Assembly: GCF_033118175.1 (NCBI RefSeq)
Contig: NC_083694.1
Location: 31,942,108 to 32,006,107 of the forward strand
Direction: 5' to 3'
Origin: Dama dama
Taxonomy: Eukaryota; Chordata; Mammalia; Artiodactyla; Cervidae
Length of the DNA: 64,000 nucleotides
In this document: piece by piece, positions 11,631-21,021 of the stretch
Numbering within the stretch: the stretch's first letter is position 1
How the letters are laid out: each line of letters opens with the position of its first letter
Notes under the pieces: model-generated
The model's input: the letters and a program-made list of their open reading frames with translations, nothing else
Database searches by the model: none
What the model was told of the DNA's origin: nothing
Translations under genes and position numbers: made by a program

Positions 11631-12370
11631 AGGCACTTGAGGTGCAGTTCTTAGAGGTCCTTCCAAGATGGAATTCATATTGCTGTCTCCTAGCTTCAGG
11701 CTATTCTTAATGTTCCACCTGGGCTACCATTTGTATCCACACAATTCTTTACTTGTCCTAAACCTGATGACCTTGTGCATTCGCTAACCCTGCCACTTGC
11801 CATTCTCATGACTCGATTAATACTGTATCTGCACTGTTGCCCAGCCTGGACAGTCCATAGTTCTCTGCTGCTTGAGCTCTACCCCTACTGCCAAGCCCCT
11901 CACCACTGAGCCGCTATGATCCTGTCTAGGATGGCATTTTATTTTGCTGCTCAACTGTGGGTAGAACTCAGTGCTCCAGGGAGATATTAGTGCATCATAT
12001 ATACTTTCCCAAAGTTACTGGGACATTTTTCCTCTGCACTGCTCCTCCTTCTTATTTTAGAATGCTCCTGTAACATGTTGTTAGGTCCAAAAGTTGTGCA
12101 GAGTATAGGAGGGAAGGTTTACTGATCTGGAACTTCCTTACTCTCCATGACATGCACACACTCAGTAAGGAGCACCATGTTCATATGCTTCAGTCAACAA
12201 CTACCATGTAATTTGCACTTCAGCACTGCCCTTCTCTCTATAGCCATGGATAGAATAACTTTCTCAGGGGTTCCTCATTCTTAAAGTATTTCTTTTCTTT
12301 CTCCTCCCACATATACACATATGGTACACCAAGTTTTCACACATGCCTATATTTGTGTGAACCTCACCAA
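11631..12370. other. No gene recognised
   Basis: Unassigned sequence with no convincing frame, splice signal or repeat. Confidence 0.35.
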
Positions 12371-12580
12371 TGGGCTTCCCTGGTGGCTCAGTCCGTAAAG
12401 AATCCACTTGTAATGCAAGAGACCCAGGTTTGATCTCTGGGTTGGGAAGATCCTCTGGAGGAGGAAATGGAAACCCACTCCTATATTCTTGCCTGGGAAA
12501 TCCCATGGACAGATGAGCCTGGTGGGCTACAGTCCATGGAGTTCCAAGAGTCAAACATGACTTAGCAACTAAACCATCAC
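12371..12580 (+). mobile_element. Bov-tA SINE
   Basis: Full-length plus-strand Bov-tA starting TGGGCTTCCCTGGTGGCTCA and ending in CTTAGCAACTAAACCATC. The RNA polymerase III box-B word appears as GGTTTGATCTC. The minus-strand frame over it is SINE-derived. Confidence 0.92.
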
Positions 12581-13063
12581 TAGTAATAAATATGTTTGAA
12601 TTCTCTTCCCAGGAAGTCCTTCAATCTGCATGTCACTCAGCAGAAGAAAAGAAATCTGCTTGAGGAGAGATCAGGAAGTATAAAAGAAGTATCTAAATTC
12701 TGGTTTTGATCTAGCCTTGATGTCTGCCATACTATGTCATTTCAAATGAAGTATCACATAAAATATTAGCTATTTATGGAAGTGGTTTGAGCTTTTAAAA
12801 GGTAGTTCTTAGTCCTGACTGATTAAATATCCTTCTAAGGAGAATGTCTTTTTTAATTGTCACAGAATATCAGAGTTGGAAGGTATCTTTAAAGTTAATG
12901 AATCCTGGTATTAGTCCTTCCTTGTTCTGAGTTGGAATGCAATAATCCTAGGAAAGATGACTATGATTTCTTTTCTACCTGCCAGCTTTTCAAATACTTA
13001 CAGATTAGTTCTCAGGGCTCTCAGGTTGGTTTTTTTCATCACCAAGCCCCCCATATAGGATAT
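12581..13063. other. No gene recognised
   Basis: Unassigned. The stretch 12860-12905 (CAGAATATCAGAGTTGGAAGG) resembles a word common in ancient mammalian interspersed repeats, but is too short to name. Confidence 0.35.
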
Positions 13064-13483
13064 GGTTATTAGTTTCTTAGTGTTGTGATAACAAATTGCT
13101 GGAAACCGAGTCACTTAAACAACAGAAATTTATTTTTTGGCAGTTCAGAAGCCTGAAAGTTCAAGATCAAGATGCTGGCAGTGTTGGTTTATTCTGAAGG
13201 CTTATTGCAGGCCTCTCTCTCCTTGGCTTGCAAATAGACCTTCTCTTATGGCCTCTTCACATGATGAGGCCGTAAGATCTCATGCATGCATGCCCTTGAC
13301 CCCTGGTGTCTCTTCCTCTTCCTTTAAAGACTCCAGTCATATTCATTAGGACGGCATCCTAATGGTGGTATTTTAACTTAATAACTTCATTAAAAACTTT
13401 ATCTTCTGGTGGGGTAACATTCCGAGATTCTAGGGTTAGGATTTCAACATATGAATTTGGGGAGCCTAATTAATTTCATAACA
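13064..13483 (-). mobile_element. MaLR (MST/MLT1-type) LTR
   Basis: On the plus strand this reads as the reverse complement of a MaLR LTR. It has AACAACAGAAATTTATTTT near the left end, then AAGTTCAAGATCAAGATGCTGGC, the TGGTGTCTCTTCC block, and at the right end GATTTCAACATATGAATTTGG and CATAACA. It is more complete than the copy at 672 and in the opposite orientation. No coding capacity. Confidence 0.72.
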
Positions 13484-13696
13484 GGATCGATATAGTCTCC
13501 TTGCTGTTTCTTTGGTTTTTTTTGTTTGTTTGTTTGCTTTAGTCTCTGAAGATGCTTCAGTGAACTTTCTTGGCAGGATACATTGGTGAACAGGGATAGG
13601 TAATCTTGGTTATCGGTTTATTTGAAAAATTGTTGGTGGTTATTGGGTTGGCCAAAACGTTCATTTGTTTTTTTCCCCATAAGATGGCTCTTGGAG

Positions 13697-13711
13697 CGCT
13701 TAGCTGTCTTT
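13697..13711. repeat. Target-site duplication of the L1 (left copy)
   Basis: CGCTTAGCTGTCTTT here is repeated exactly at 19551-19565. The two copies bracket the L1 and both are mariner sequence, which proves that the L1 entered the mariner by target-primed insertion. Confidence 0.97.
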
Positions 13712-14084
13712 TTTTTTTTTTTTTTTCCCTTTTTTTTTTTTTTTTTTTTTTTTTAATTTTTTTTTATTATTATTATTATTTTTTTCCAGTGGGTTTTGTC
13801 ATACATTGATATGAATCAGCCATGGATTTACATGTATTCCCAATCCCGATCCCCCCTCCCACCTCCCTCTCCACCCGATTCCTCCGGGTCTTCCCAGTGC
13901 ACCAGGCCCGAGCACTTGTCTCGTGCATCCCTCCTGGGCTGGTGATCTGTTTCACCATAGATAGTATACATGCTGTTCTTTTGAAATATCCCACCCTCAC
14001 ATTCTCCCACAAAGTTCAAAAGTCTGTTCTGTATTTCTGTGTCTCTTTTTCTGTTCTGCATATAGGGTTATCGTTATCACCTTT

Positions 14085-17000
14085 CTAAATTCCATATACA
14101 TGTGTCAGTATGCTGTAATGTTCTTTATCTTTCTGGCTTACTTCACTCTGTATAATGGGCTCCAGCTTCATCCATCTCATTAGGACTGGTTCAAATGAAT
14201 TCTTTTTAATGGCTGAGTAATATTCCATGGTGTATATGTACCACAGCTTCCTTATCCATTCATCTGCTGATGGGCATCTAGGTTGCTTCCATGTCCTGGC
14301 TATTATAAACAGTGCTGCGATGAACATTGGGGTGCACGTGTCTCTTTCAGATCTGGTTTCCTCAGTGTGTATGCCCAGAAGTGGGATTGCTGGGTCATAT
14401 GGCAGTTCTATGTCCAGTTTTTTAAGGAATCTCCACACTGTTTTCCATAGCGGCTGTACTAGTTTGCATTCCCACCAACAGTGTAAGAGGGTTCCCTTTT
14501 CTCCACACCCTCTCCAGCATTTATTGCTTGTAGACTTTTGGATAGCAGCCATCCTGGCTGGCGTGTAATGGTACCTCATTGTGGTTTTGATTTGCATTTC
14601 TCTAATAATGAGTGATGTTGAGCATCTTTTCATGTGTTTGTTAGCCATCTGTATGTCTTCTTTGGAGAAGTGTCTGTTTAGTTCTTTGGCCCATTTTTTG
14701 ATTGGGTCATTTATTTTTCTGGAATTGAGCTTCAGGAGTTGCTTGTATATTTTTGAGATTAATCCTTTGTCTGTTTCTTCATTTGCTATTATTTTCTCCC
14801 AATCTGAGGGCTGTCTTTTCACCTTACTTATAGTTTCCTTTGTAGTGCAAAAGCTTTTAAGTTTCATTAGGTCCCATTTGTTTAGTTTTGCTTTTATTTC
14901 CAATATTCTGGGAGGTGGGTCATAGAGGATCTTGCTTTGATTTATGTCGGAGAGTGTTTTGCCTATGTTCTCCTCTAGGAGTTTTATAGTTTCTGGTCTT
15001 ACATTTAGATCTTTAATCCATTTTGAGTTTATTTTTGTGTATGGTGTTAGAAAGTGTTCTAGTTTCATTCTTTTACAAGTGGTTGACCAGTTTTCCCAGC
15101 ACCACTTGTTAAAGAGGTTGTCTTTTTTCCATTGTATATCCTTGCCTCCTTTGTCAAAGATAAGGTGTCCATAGGTTCGTGGATTTATCTCTGGGCTTTC
15201 TATTCTGTTCCATTGATCTATATTTCTGTCTTTGTGCCAGTACCATACTGTCTTGATGACTGTGGCTTTGTAGTAGAGTCTGAAGTCAGGCAGCTTGATT
15301 CCTCCAGTTCCATTCTTCTTTCTCAAGATTACTTTGGCTATTCGAGGTTTTTTGTATTTCCATACAAATTGTGAAATTCTTTGGTCTAGTTCTGTGAAAA
15401 ATACCGTTGGTAGCTTGATAGGGATTGCATTGAATCTATAGACTGCTTTGGGTAGAATAGTCATTTTGACAATATTAATTCTTCCAATCCATGAACACGG
15501 TATGTTTCTCCATCTGTTTGTGTCCTCTTTGATTTCTTTCACCAGTGTTTTATAGTTTTCTATGTATAGGTCCTTTGTTTCTTTAGGTAGATATACTCCT
15601 AAGTATTTTATTCTTTTTGTTGCAGTGGTGAATGGTATTGTTTCCTTAATTTCTCTTTCTGTTTTTTCATTGTTAGTATATAGGAATGCAAGGGATTTCT
15701 GTGTGTTAATTTTATATCCTGCAACTTTACTATATTCATTGATTAGCTCTAGTAATTTTCTGGTAGAATCTTTAGGGTTTTCTATGTAGAGGATCATGTC
15801 ATCTGCAAACAGTGAGAGTTTTACTTCTTCTTTTCCTATCTGGATTCCTTTTACTTCTTTTTCTGCTCTGATTGCTGTGGCCAGCACTTCCAACACTATG
15901 TTGAATAGTAGTGGTGAGAGTGGGCACCCTTGTCTTGTTCCTGATTTCAGGGGAAATGCCTTCAATTTTTCACCATTGAGGGTGATGCTTGCTGTGGGTT
16001 TGTCATATATAGCTTTTATTATGTTGAGGTATGTTCCTTCTATTCCTGCTTTTCGGAGAGTTTTAATCATAAATGAGTGTTGAATTTTGTCAAAGGCTTT
16101 CTCTGCATCTATTGAGATAATCATATGGTTTTTATCTTTCAATTTGTTAATGTGGTGTATTACATTGATTGATTTGCGGATATTAAAGAATCCTTGCATT
16201 CCTGGGATAAAGCCCACTTGGTCATGGTGTATGATTTTTTTAATATGTTGTTGGATTCTGTTTGCTAGAATTTTGTTAAGGATTTTTGCATCTATGTTCA
16301 TCAGTGATATTGGCCTGTAGTTTTCTTTTTTTGTGGCATCTTTGTCTGGTTTTGGAATTAGGGTGATGGTGGCCTCATAGAATGAGTTTGGAAGCTTACC
16401 TTCTTCTGCAATTTTCTGGAAGAGTTTGAGTAAGATAGGTGTTAGCTCTTCTCTAAATTTTTGGTAGAATTCAGCTGTGAAGCCATCTGGTCCTGGGCTT
16501 TTGTTTGCTGGAAGATTTTTGATGACAGTTTCGATTTCCTTGCTTGTGATGGGTCTGTTAAGATCTTCTATTTCTTCCTGGTTCAGTTTTGGAAAGTTAT
16601 ACTTTTCTAAGAATTTGTCCATTTCATCCAAGTTGTCCATTTTATTGGCATAGAGCTGCTGGTAGTAGTCTCTTATGATCCTTTGTATTTCAGTGTTGTC
16701 TGTTGTGATCTCTCCATTTTCATTTCTAATTTTGTTAATTTGGTTTTTCTCTCTTTGTTTCTTAATGAGTCTTGCTAATGGCTTGTCAATTTTGTTTATT
16801 TTTTCAAAAAACCAGCTTTTAGCTTTGTTGATTTTTGCTATGGTCTCTTTAGTTTCTTTTGCATTTATTTCTGCCCTGATTTTTAAGATTTCTTTCCTTC
16901 TGCTAACTCTGGGGTTCTTCATTTCTTCCTTCTCTAATTGCTTTAGGTGTAGAGTTAGGTTATTTAATTGGTTTTTTTCCTGTTTCTTGATGTAAGCCTG

Positions 17001-17903
17001 TAATGCTATGAACCTTCCCCTTAGCACTGCTTTTACAGTGTCCCATAGGTTTTGGGTTGTTGTGTTTTCATTTTCATTCATTTCTATACATATTTTGATT
17101 TCTTTTTTGATTTCTTCTATGATTTGTTGGTTATTCAGAAGCGTGTTATTTAGCCTCCATATGTTTGAAGTTTTAACAATTTTTTCCCTGTAATTGAGAT
17201 CTAATCTTACTGCACTGTGGTCAGAAAAGATGACTGGAATGATTTCAATTTTTTTGAATTTTCCAAGACCAGATTTATGGCCCAGGATGTGATCTATTCT
17301 GGAGAATGTTCCGTGTGCACTTGAGAAAAAGGTGAAGTTGATTGTTTTGGGGTGAAATGTCCTATAGATATCAATTAGGTCTAGCTGGTCCATTGTGTCA
17401 TTTAAGGTTTGTGTTTCCTTGTTAATTTTCTGTTTAGTTGATCTGTCCATAGTTGTGAGTGGGGTATTAAAGTCTCCCACTATTATTGTGTTACTATTAA
17501 TTTCCTCTTTCATACTTGTTAGCGTTTGCCGTACATATTGCGGTGCTCCTATGTTGGGTGCATATATATTTATAATTGTTATATCTTCTTTTTTGATTGA
17601 TCCTTTGATCATTATGTAGTGTCCTTCTTTGTCTCTTTTCACTTCCTTTATTTGAAAGTCTATTTTATCTGATATGAGTATTGCGACTCCTGCTTTCTTT
17701 TGGTCTCCGTTTGCATGGAATATTTTTTTCCAGCCCTTCACTTTTAGTCTGTATGTGTCTCTTGTTTTGAGGTGGGTCTCTTGTAGACAGCATATATAGG
17801 GGTCTTGTTTTTGTATCCATTCAGCCAATCTTTGTCTTTTGGTTGGGGCATTCAACCCATTTACATTTAGGGTAATTATTGATAGGTGTGGTCCCGTTGC
17901 CAT
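14085..17903 (-). CDS. L1 ORF2 protein: endonuclease and reverse transcriptase
   Basis: 1272 codons, close to the 1275 of the human protein. ORF2p nicks target DNA and copies L1 RNA onto the nick (target-primed reverse transcription), acting in the L1 ribonucleoprotein. The APE-like endonuclease (about residues 1-240) keeps NVNGLN, the QETHL glutamate, GDFNTPL, RIDHI and SDHSAV. The reverse transcriptase has SIDAEKAFDKI, TRQGCPLSPLLFN and the catalytic SLFADDMILY near residue 700. The C-terminal cysteine motif CWRGCGEKGTLLHCWWEC fits C-X3-C-X7-H-X4-C. No stop, frameshift or missing catalytic residue is visible. The start ATG lies 51 bp after ORF1. Whether the protein is active cannot be told from sequence alone. 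Confidence 0.95.
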   Translation of the reverse strand: MATGPHLSIITLNVNGLNAPTKRQRLAEWIQKQDPYICCLQETHLKTRDTYRLKVKGWKKIFHANGDQKKAGVAILISDKIDFQIKEVKRDKEGHYIMIKGSIKKEDITIINIYAPNIGAPQYVRQTLTSMKEEINSNTIIVGDFNTPLTTMDRSTKQKINKETQTLNDTMDQLDLIDIYRTFHPKTINFTFFSSAHGTFSRIDHILGHKSGLGKFKKIEIIPVIFSDHSAVRLDLNYREKIVKTSNIWRLNNTLLNNQQIIEEIKKEIKICIEMNENENTTTQNLWDTVKAVLRGRFIALQAYIKKQEKNQLNNLTLHLKQLEKEEMKNPRVSRRKEILKIRAEINAKETKETIAKINKAKSWFFEKINKIDKPLARLIKKQREKNQINKIRNENGEITTDNTEIQRIIRDYYQQLYANKMDNLDEMDKFLEKYNFPKLNQEEIEDLNRPITSKEIETVIKNLPANKSPGPDGFTAEFYQKFREELTPILLKLFQKIAEEGKLPNSFYEATITLIPKPDKDATKKENYRPISLMNIDAKILNKILANRIQQHIKKIIHHDQVGFIPGMQGFFNIRKSINVIHHINKLKDKNHMIISIDAEKAFDKIQHSFMIKTLRKAGIEGTYLNIIKAIYDKPTASITLNGEKLKAFPLKSGTRQGCPLSPLLFNIVLEVLATAIRAEKEVKGIQIGKEEVKLSLFADDMILYIENPKDSTRKLLELINEYSKVAGYKINTQKSLAFLYTNNEKTEREIKETIPFTTATKRIKYLGVYLPKETKDLYIENYKTLVKEIKEDTNRWRNIPCSWIGRINIVKMTILPKAVYRFNAIPIKLPTVFFTELDQRISQFVWKYKKPRIAKVILRKKNGTGGIKLPDFRLYYKATVIKTVWYWHKDRNIDQWNRIESPEINPRTYGHLIFDKGGKDIQWKKDNLFNKWCWENWSTTCKRMKLEHFLTPYTKINSKWIKDLNVRPETIKLLEENIGKTLSDINQSKILYDPPPRILEIKAKLNKWDLMKLKSFCTTKETISKVKRQPSDWEKIIANEETDKGLISKIYKQLLKLNSRKINDPIKKWAKELNRHFSKEDIQMANKHMKRCSTSLIIREMQIKTTMRYHYTPARMAAIQKSTSNKCWRGCGEKGTLLHCWWECKLVQPLWKTVWRFLKKLDIELPYDPAIPLLGIHTEETRSERDTCTPMFIAALFIIARTWKQPRCPSADEWIRKLWYIYTMEYYSAIKKNSFEPVLMRWMKLEPIIQSEVSQKDKEHYSILTHVYGI

Positions 17904-17954
17904 TTACTTTGTTGTTTTGGGTTCACATTTATAAAACCTTTCTGCATTTCCTGT

Positions 17955-18881
17955 CTAGAGAAGATCCTTTAGCATTTGTTGAAGAGCTGGTTTGGTGGTG
18001 CTGAATTCTCTCAGCTTTTGCTTATCTGTAAAGCTTTTGAATTCTCCTTCATATCTGAATGAGATCCTTGCTGGATACAGTAATCTAGGTTGTAGGTTAT
18101 TCTCTTTCATTACTTTCAGTACGTCCTGCCATTCCCTTCTGGCCTGGAGGGTTTCTATTGATAGATCAGCTGTTATCCTTATGGGAATCCCTTTGTGTGT
18201 TATTTGTTGTTTTTCCCTTGCTGCTTTTAATATTTGTTCTTTGTGTTTGATCTTTGTTAATTTGATTAATATGTGTCTTGGGGTGTTTCGCCTTGGGTTT
18301 ATCCTGTTTGGGACTCTCTGGGTTTCTTGGATTTGGGTGGCTATTTCCTTCCCCATTTTAGGGAAGTTTTCAGCTATTATCTCCTCGAGTATTTTCTCAT
18401 GGCCCTTCTTTTTGTCTTCTTCTTCTGGAACTCCTATGATTCGAATGTTGGGGCGTTTCACAGTGTCCCAGAGGTCCCTGAGGTTGTCCTCATTTCTTTT
18501 GATCCTTTTTTCTTTTTTCCTCTCTGCTTCATTTATTTCCACCATTTTATCTTCTACCTCACTTATCCTATCTTCTGCCTCCGTTATTCTACTCTTGGTT
18601 CCCTCCAAAGTGTTTTTGATCTCATTCATTGCATTATTCATTTGTAATTGACTCTTTTTTATTTCTTCTAGGTCTTTATTAAACAGTTCTTGAATCTTTT
18701 CAATCTTTGTTTCCAGGCTATTTATCTGTAACTCCATTTTGTTTTCAAGATTTTGGATCATTTTTATTATCATTATTCTATATTCTTTTTCAGGTAGATT
18801 CCCTATCTCCTCCTCTTTTGTTTGACTTGGTGGGCATTTTTCATGTTCCTTTACCTGTTGGGTATTTCTTTGCCTTTTCAT
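17955..18881 (-). CDS. L1 ORF1 protein: RNA-binding nucleic-acid chaperone
   Basis: 308 codons; the human protein has 338. ORF1p trimerises and coats L1 RNA in cytoplasmic particles. Residues about 35-135 are a charged heptad-like stretch expected to form the coiled coil (LENKMELQINSLETKIEKIQ). The RRM region follows, from about DTVKRPNIRIIGVPEEE, and then the C-terminal domain with the conserved TPRHILIKLTKIKHKEQIL and TLQARREWQDVL words. The N-terminal ATG begins MKRQRNTQQ. The shorter length lies mainly before the coiled coil and at the C terminus. No break is visible. ORF2 follows after 51 bp on the same transcript. Confidence 0.93.
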   Translation of the reverse strand: MKRQRNTQQVKEHEKCPPSQTKEEEIGNLPEKEYRIMIIKMIQNLENKMELQINSLETKIEKIQELFNKDLEEIKKSQLQMNNAMNEIKNTLEGTKSRITEAEDRISEVEDKMVEINEAERKKEKRIKRNEDNLRDLWDTVKRPNIRIIGVPEEEDKKKGHEKILEEIIAENFPKMGKEIATQIQETQRVPNRINPRRNTPRHILIKLTKIKHKEQILKAAREKQQITHKGIPIRITADLSIETLQARREWQDVLKVMKENNLQPRLLYPARISFRYEGEFKSFTDKQKLREFSTTKPALQQMLKDLL

Positions 18882-19550
18882 CTTGTTTAGATTGCTGTAT
18901 CTGGAGTGGGCTTTCTGTATTCTGGAGGTCTGTGGTTCCTTTTTGTTGTGGAGGATTAACCCAGTGGGTGGGGTTAGACGATTGGCTTGTCAAGGTTTCC
19001 TGGTTAGGGAAGCTTGCATCAGTGTTCTGGTGCGTGGAACTTGATTTCTACTCTTTGGAGAGCAATGGAGTGCCCAGTAATGAGTTTTGAGATGGGTCTA
19101 TGTGTTAGGTGTGACCTTGGGCAGCCTGTATGTTGATGTTCAGGGCTATGTTCCTGCGTTGCTGGAGAATTTGCGTGGTATGTCTTGCTCTGAAACTTAT
19201 TGGCTCTTGTGTGGTGGTTGGTTTCAGTGTAGGTATGGAGGCTTTTGGACAGTCACTTATTACTTAAAGTTCCTTGTAGTCAGGAGTTTTCTGGTGTTCT
19301 CAGGTTTTGGGCTTAAGTCTCCTGCCTCTGGATTTCAGTTTTATTCTTCCTGTAGTCTCAGGACTTCTCCAACTATGCAGCCCTCCTTTCGAAGACAATG
19401 GGTTGCTTTTCTGGGCGCCTGATGACCTCAGCTAGTGATCAGAAGTTGTTTTGCGAAGTTTGCTCTGCGTTCAGTTATTCTTTTGATGAATTTGTAGGAG
19501 AGAAAGTGGTCTCCCCGTCCTACTCCTCCGCCATCTTGGCTCCTCCCCCC
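18882..19550 (-). promoter_or_regulatory. L1 5' UTR / internal promoter with YY1-type site
   Basis: The element's 5' end on the minus strand is a G run followed by GAGGAGCCAAGATGGCGGAG. CAAGATGG is the YY1-binding word (plus-strand CCATCTTG at 19531-19538) that positions transcription start in L1s of other mammals. The rest is the leader before ORF1. Presence of this site at the very end argues that the copy is not 5'-truncated. Confidence 0.8.
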
Positions 19551-19565
19551 CGCTTAGCTGTCTTT
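19551..19565. repeat. Target-site duplication of the L1 (right copy)
   Basis: Exact second copy of CGCTTAGCTGTCTTT, after which the interrupted mariner resumes. Confidence 0.97.
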
Positions 19566-19678
19566 AACTTCATTTGAAGGTTCTGTTAGATTATTGTCAC
19601 AGCTGTCATATCAGCATGCATTTAAAAAAGAAAGCATCAAAACTGGTTTATTTTTGTGTAGCCATTTTAACATTGAAG

Positions 19679-20686
19679 ATAAAAGAAAAAAAAGCAACAT
19701 TTTGGCATATTATGCTTTATTATTTCGAGAAAGGTAAAAACACAATTGAAGTGCAAAGATTTGTGCAGTGTATAAAGAAGGTGCTTTGACTGATCAAATG
19801 TGTTAGAAGTGGTTTGTCAAAATTCGTGCTAGAGATTTCTCATTGGACTATGCTTCACGGTTGGGTAGAACAGTTGAAGTTGATAGTGATCAAACTGAGA
19901 CATTGATTGAGAACAATCAAAGTTATACTATGGAGGAGATAGTGGACATACCAAAAATATCCAAGTCAAGTGTTAAAAATCATCTTCACCAGCTTGGCTA
20001 TGTTAATCACTGTAATGTTTGTGTTCTACATAAGTGAAGAAAACCTTCTTGACCATATTTCTGCATGCAACTCGCTATTTAAATGTAACAAAAATGTTCT
20101 GTTTTTAAAACAAATTATGATGGGCATTGAAAAGTGCATACTGTGCAATAATGTGGAATGGAAGATATCATGGGGCATGCAAAATGAACCACCATCAACC
20201 ACACCAAATGCCAATCTTCATCCAAAGAAGGTGATGTTGTGTATATTGTGGGATTGGAAGGGAGTCCTCTATTATGAACTCCTTCTGGAAAACCAAACGA
20301 TCAATTCCAATAAATACTGCTCCAACTGAAAACAGAATTTGATAAAAAGCATCCAGAATTAGTTAACAGAAAACGCATAATCTTCCATCATGATAATGCA
20401 AGACCACATTATCTTTGATGCCCAGGCAAAACTGTTACAGCTGAACTGGGAAGTTCTGATTCATTGATCGTATTCAGCAGACTTTGCACCTTCAGATTTC
20501 CATTTATTTCAGTCTTTACAACATTTTCTTAATGGAAAAATTTTCAATTCCCTGGAAGACTGTAAACAACATCTGGAATAGTCCTTTGCTCAAAAAGATA
20601 AAAAGTTTTGGGAAGATGGAATTATGAAGTTGCCTGAAAAATGGCAGATGGTAGTAGAACAAATTGGTGAATACCATGTTCAATAA
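19679..20686 (+). pseudogene. Mariner transposase, broken
   Basis: Remnant of a DD34D transposase of about 336 codons. The expected start ATG is ATA at 19679. Pieces of the helix-turn-helix region are readable (HIMLYYFEKGKN near 19700, then SSVKNHLHQLGYVN near 19960). The first catalytic aspartate, normally in a GDEKW context, is changed (GIEKC, near 20120). A later WDWKGVLYYELL word (about 20250) and the FHHDNARPH word with the second aspartate (about 20383) survive. Several in-frame stops and indels are present. The stop is at 20684-20686, where CAATAAAG also gives a polyadenylation-like word. It cannot make an active enzyme. Confidence 0.9.
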
Positions 20687-20812
20687 AGTTCTTGGTGAAA
20701 ATGAAAAATGTGTCTTTTATTTTTACTTAAAAAACAAAGGAAAACAACAACAACAAAAAACAAACAAACAACAACAACAAAAAAAAAACAGGAACTTTTT
20801 GGCTAATCCAGT

Positions 20813-21021
20813 GTTTACATTTGCTCTCAATGTGAAGCCTTTCTTTTCTTCCTTTCTTGATCTTCATTTTCACTCTTTTCTCTTTCTCTTTCTTTGTGTG
20901 TGTGTGTGTCTGAGCATGCATATGTGCTTTCCTGTCCCACGTGCTTAATGGTGGGTCTCTCTTATTTGACCTCCAGTGGAGATAACTTGGGAGCTTTAGC
21001 TTTTCAATTCAACCTCTCTTT
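20813..21021. repeat. Pyrimidine tract and short TG run
   Basis: A TTTTC/CTCTTT pyrimidine-rich stretch is followed by (TG)n at about 20896-20910. Nothing else is recognised. Confidence 0.6.

Larger units (their letters stand above)
13712..19550 (-). mobile_element. Full-length young L1 with both ORFs open
   Basis: A minus-strand L1 of about 5.8 kb. From its 5' end the order is 5' UTR (19550-18882), ORF1 (18881-17955), a 51-bp spacer, ORF2 (17903-14085), 3' UTR (14084 to about 13784) and a long poly(A) tail. The tail is seen as T runs and ATT units at 13712-13783. The G-rich 3' UTR block appears as the C-rich stretch near 13850-13880. A perfect 15-bp target-site duplication, a long tail and two unbroken ORFs together indicate recent insertion. 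About 300 bp of 3' UTR and 670 bp of 5' UTR are as expected for a complete copy. Confidence 0.96.
13643..20812 (+). mobile_element. Mariner DNA transposon, split by an L1
   Basis: The left terminal inverted repeat begins TTGGGTTGGCCAAAACGTTC directly after a TA at 13641-13642. The right terminus is GGAACTTTTTGGCTAATCCA near 20791-20810. The element is cut at 13711/19551 by the full-length L1. Removing the L1 and one copy of its target duplication leaves about 1.3 kb, the normal size of a mariner. It matches the mariner that is repeated in ruminant genomes. The transposase is broken (see 19679-20686). Confidence 0.93.

Noticed and set aside
13711..13783. A T-rich tract that might be a terminator or promoter element
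   Set aside because: It is the poly(A) tail of the minus-strand L1, positioned directly at the target duplication.
14227..17619. Many plus-strand open frames of 60-113 codons
   Set aside because: They are antisense shadows of L1 ORF2, which is open on the minus strand.
17992..18651. 219-codon plus-strand open frame, hydrophobic and resembling a membrane protein
   Set aside because: It is the antisense of L1 ORF1; the hydrophobic look comes from reading the A-rich charged coding strand in reverse.
18707..19422. Plus-strand frames of 127 and 111 codons
   Set aside because: They lie antisense to the start of ORF1 and the L1 5' UTR; no independent support.
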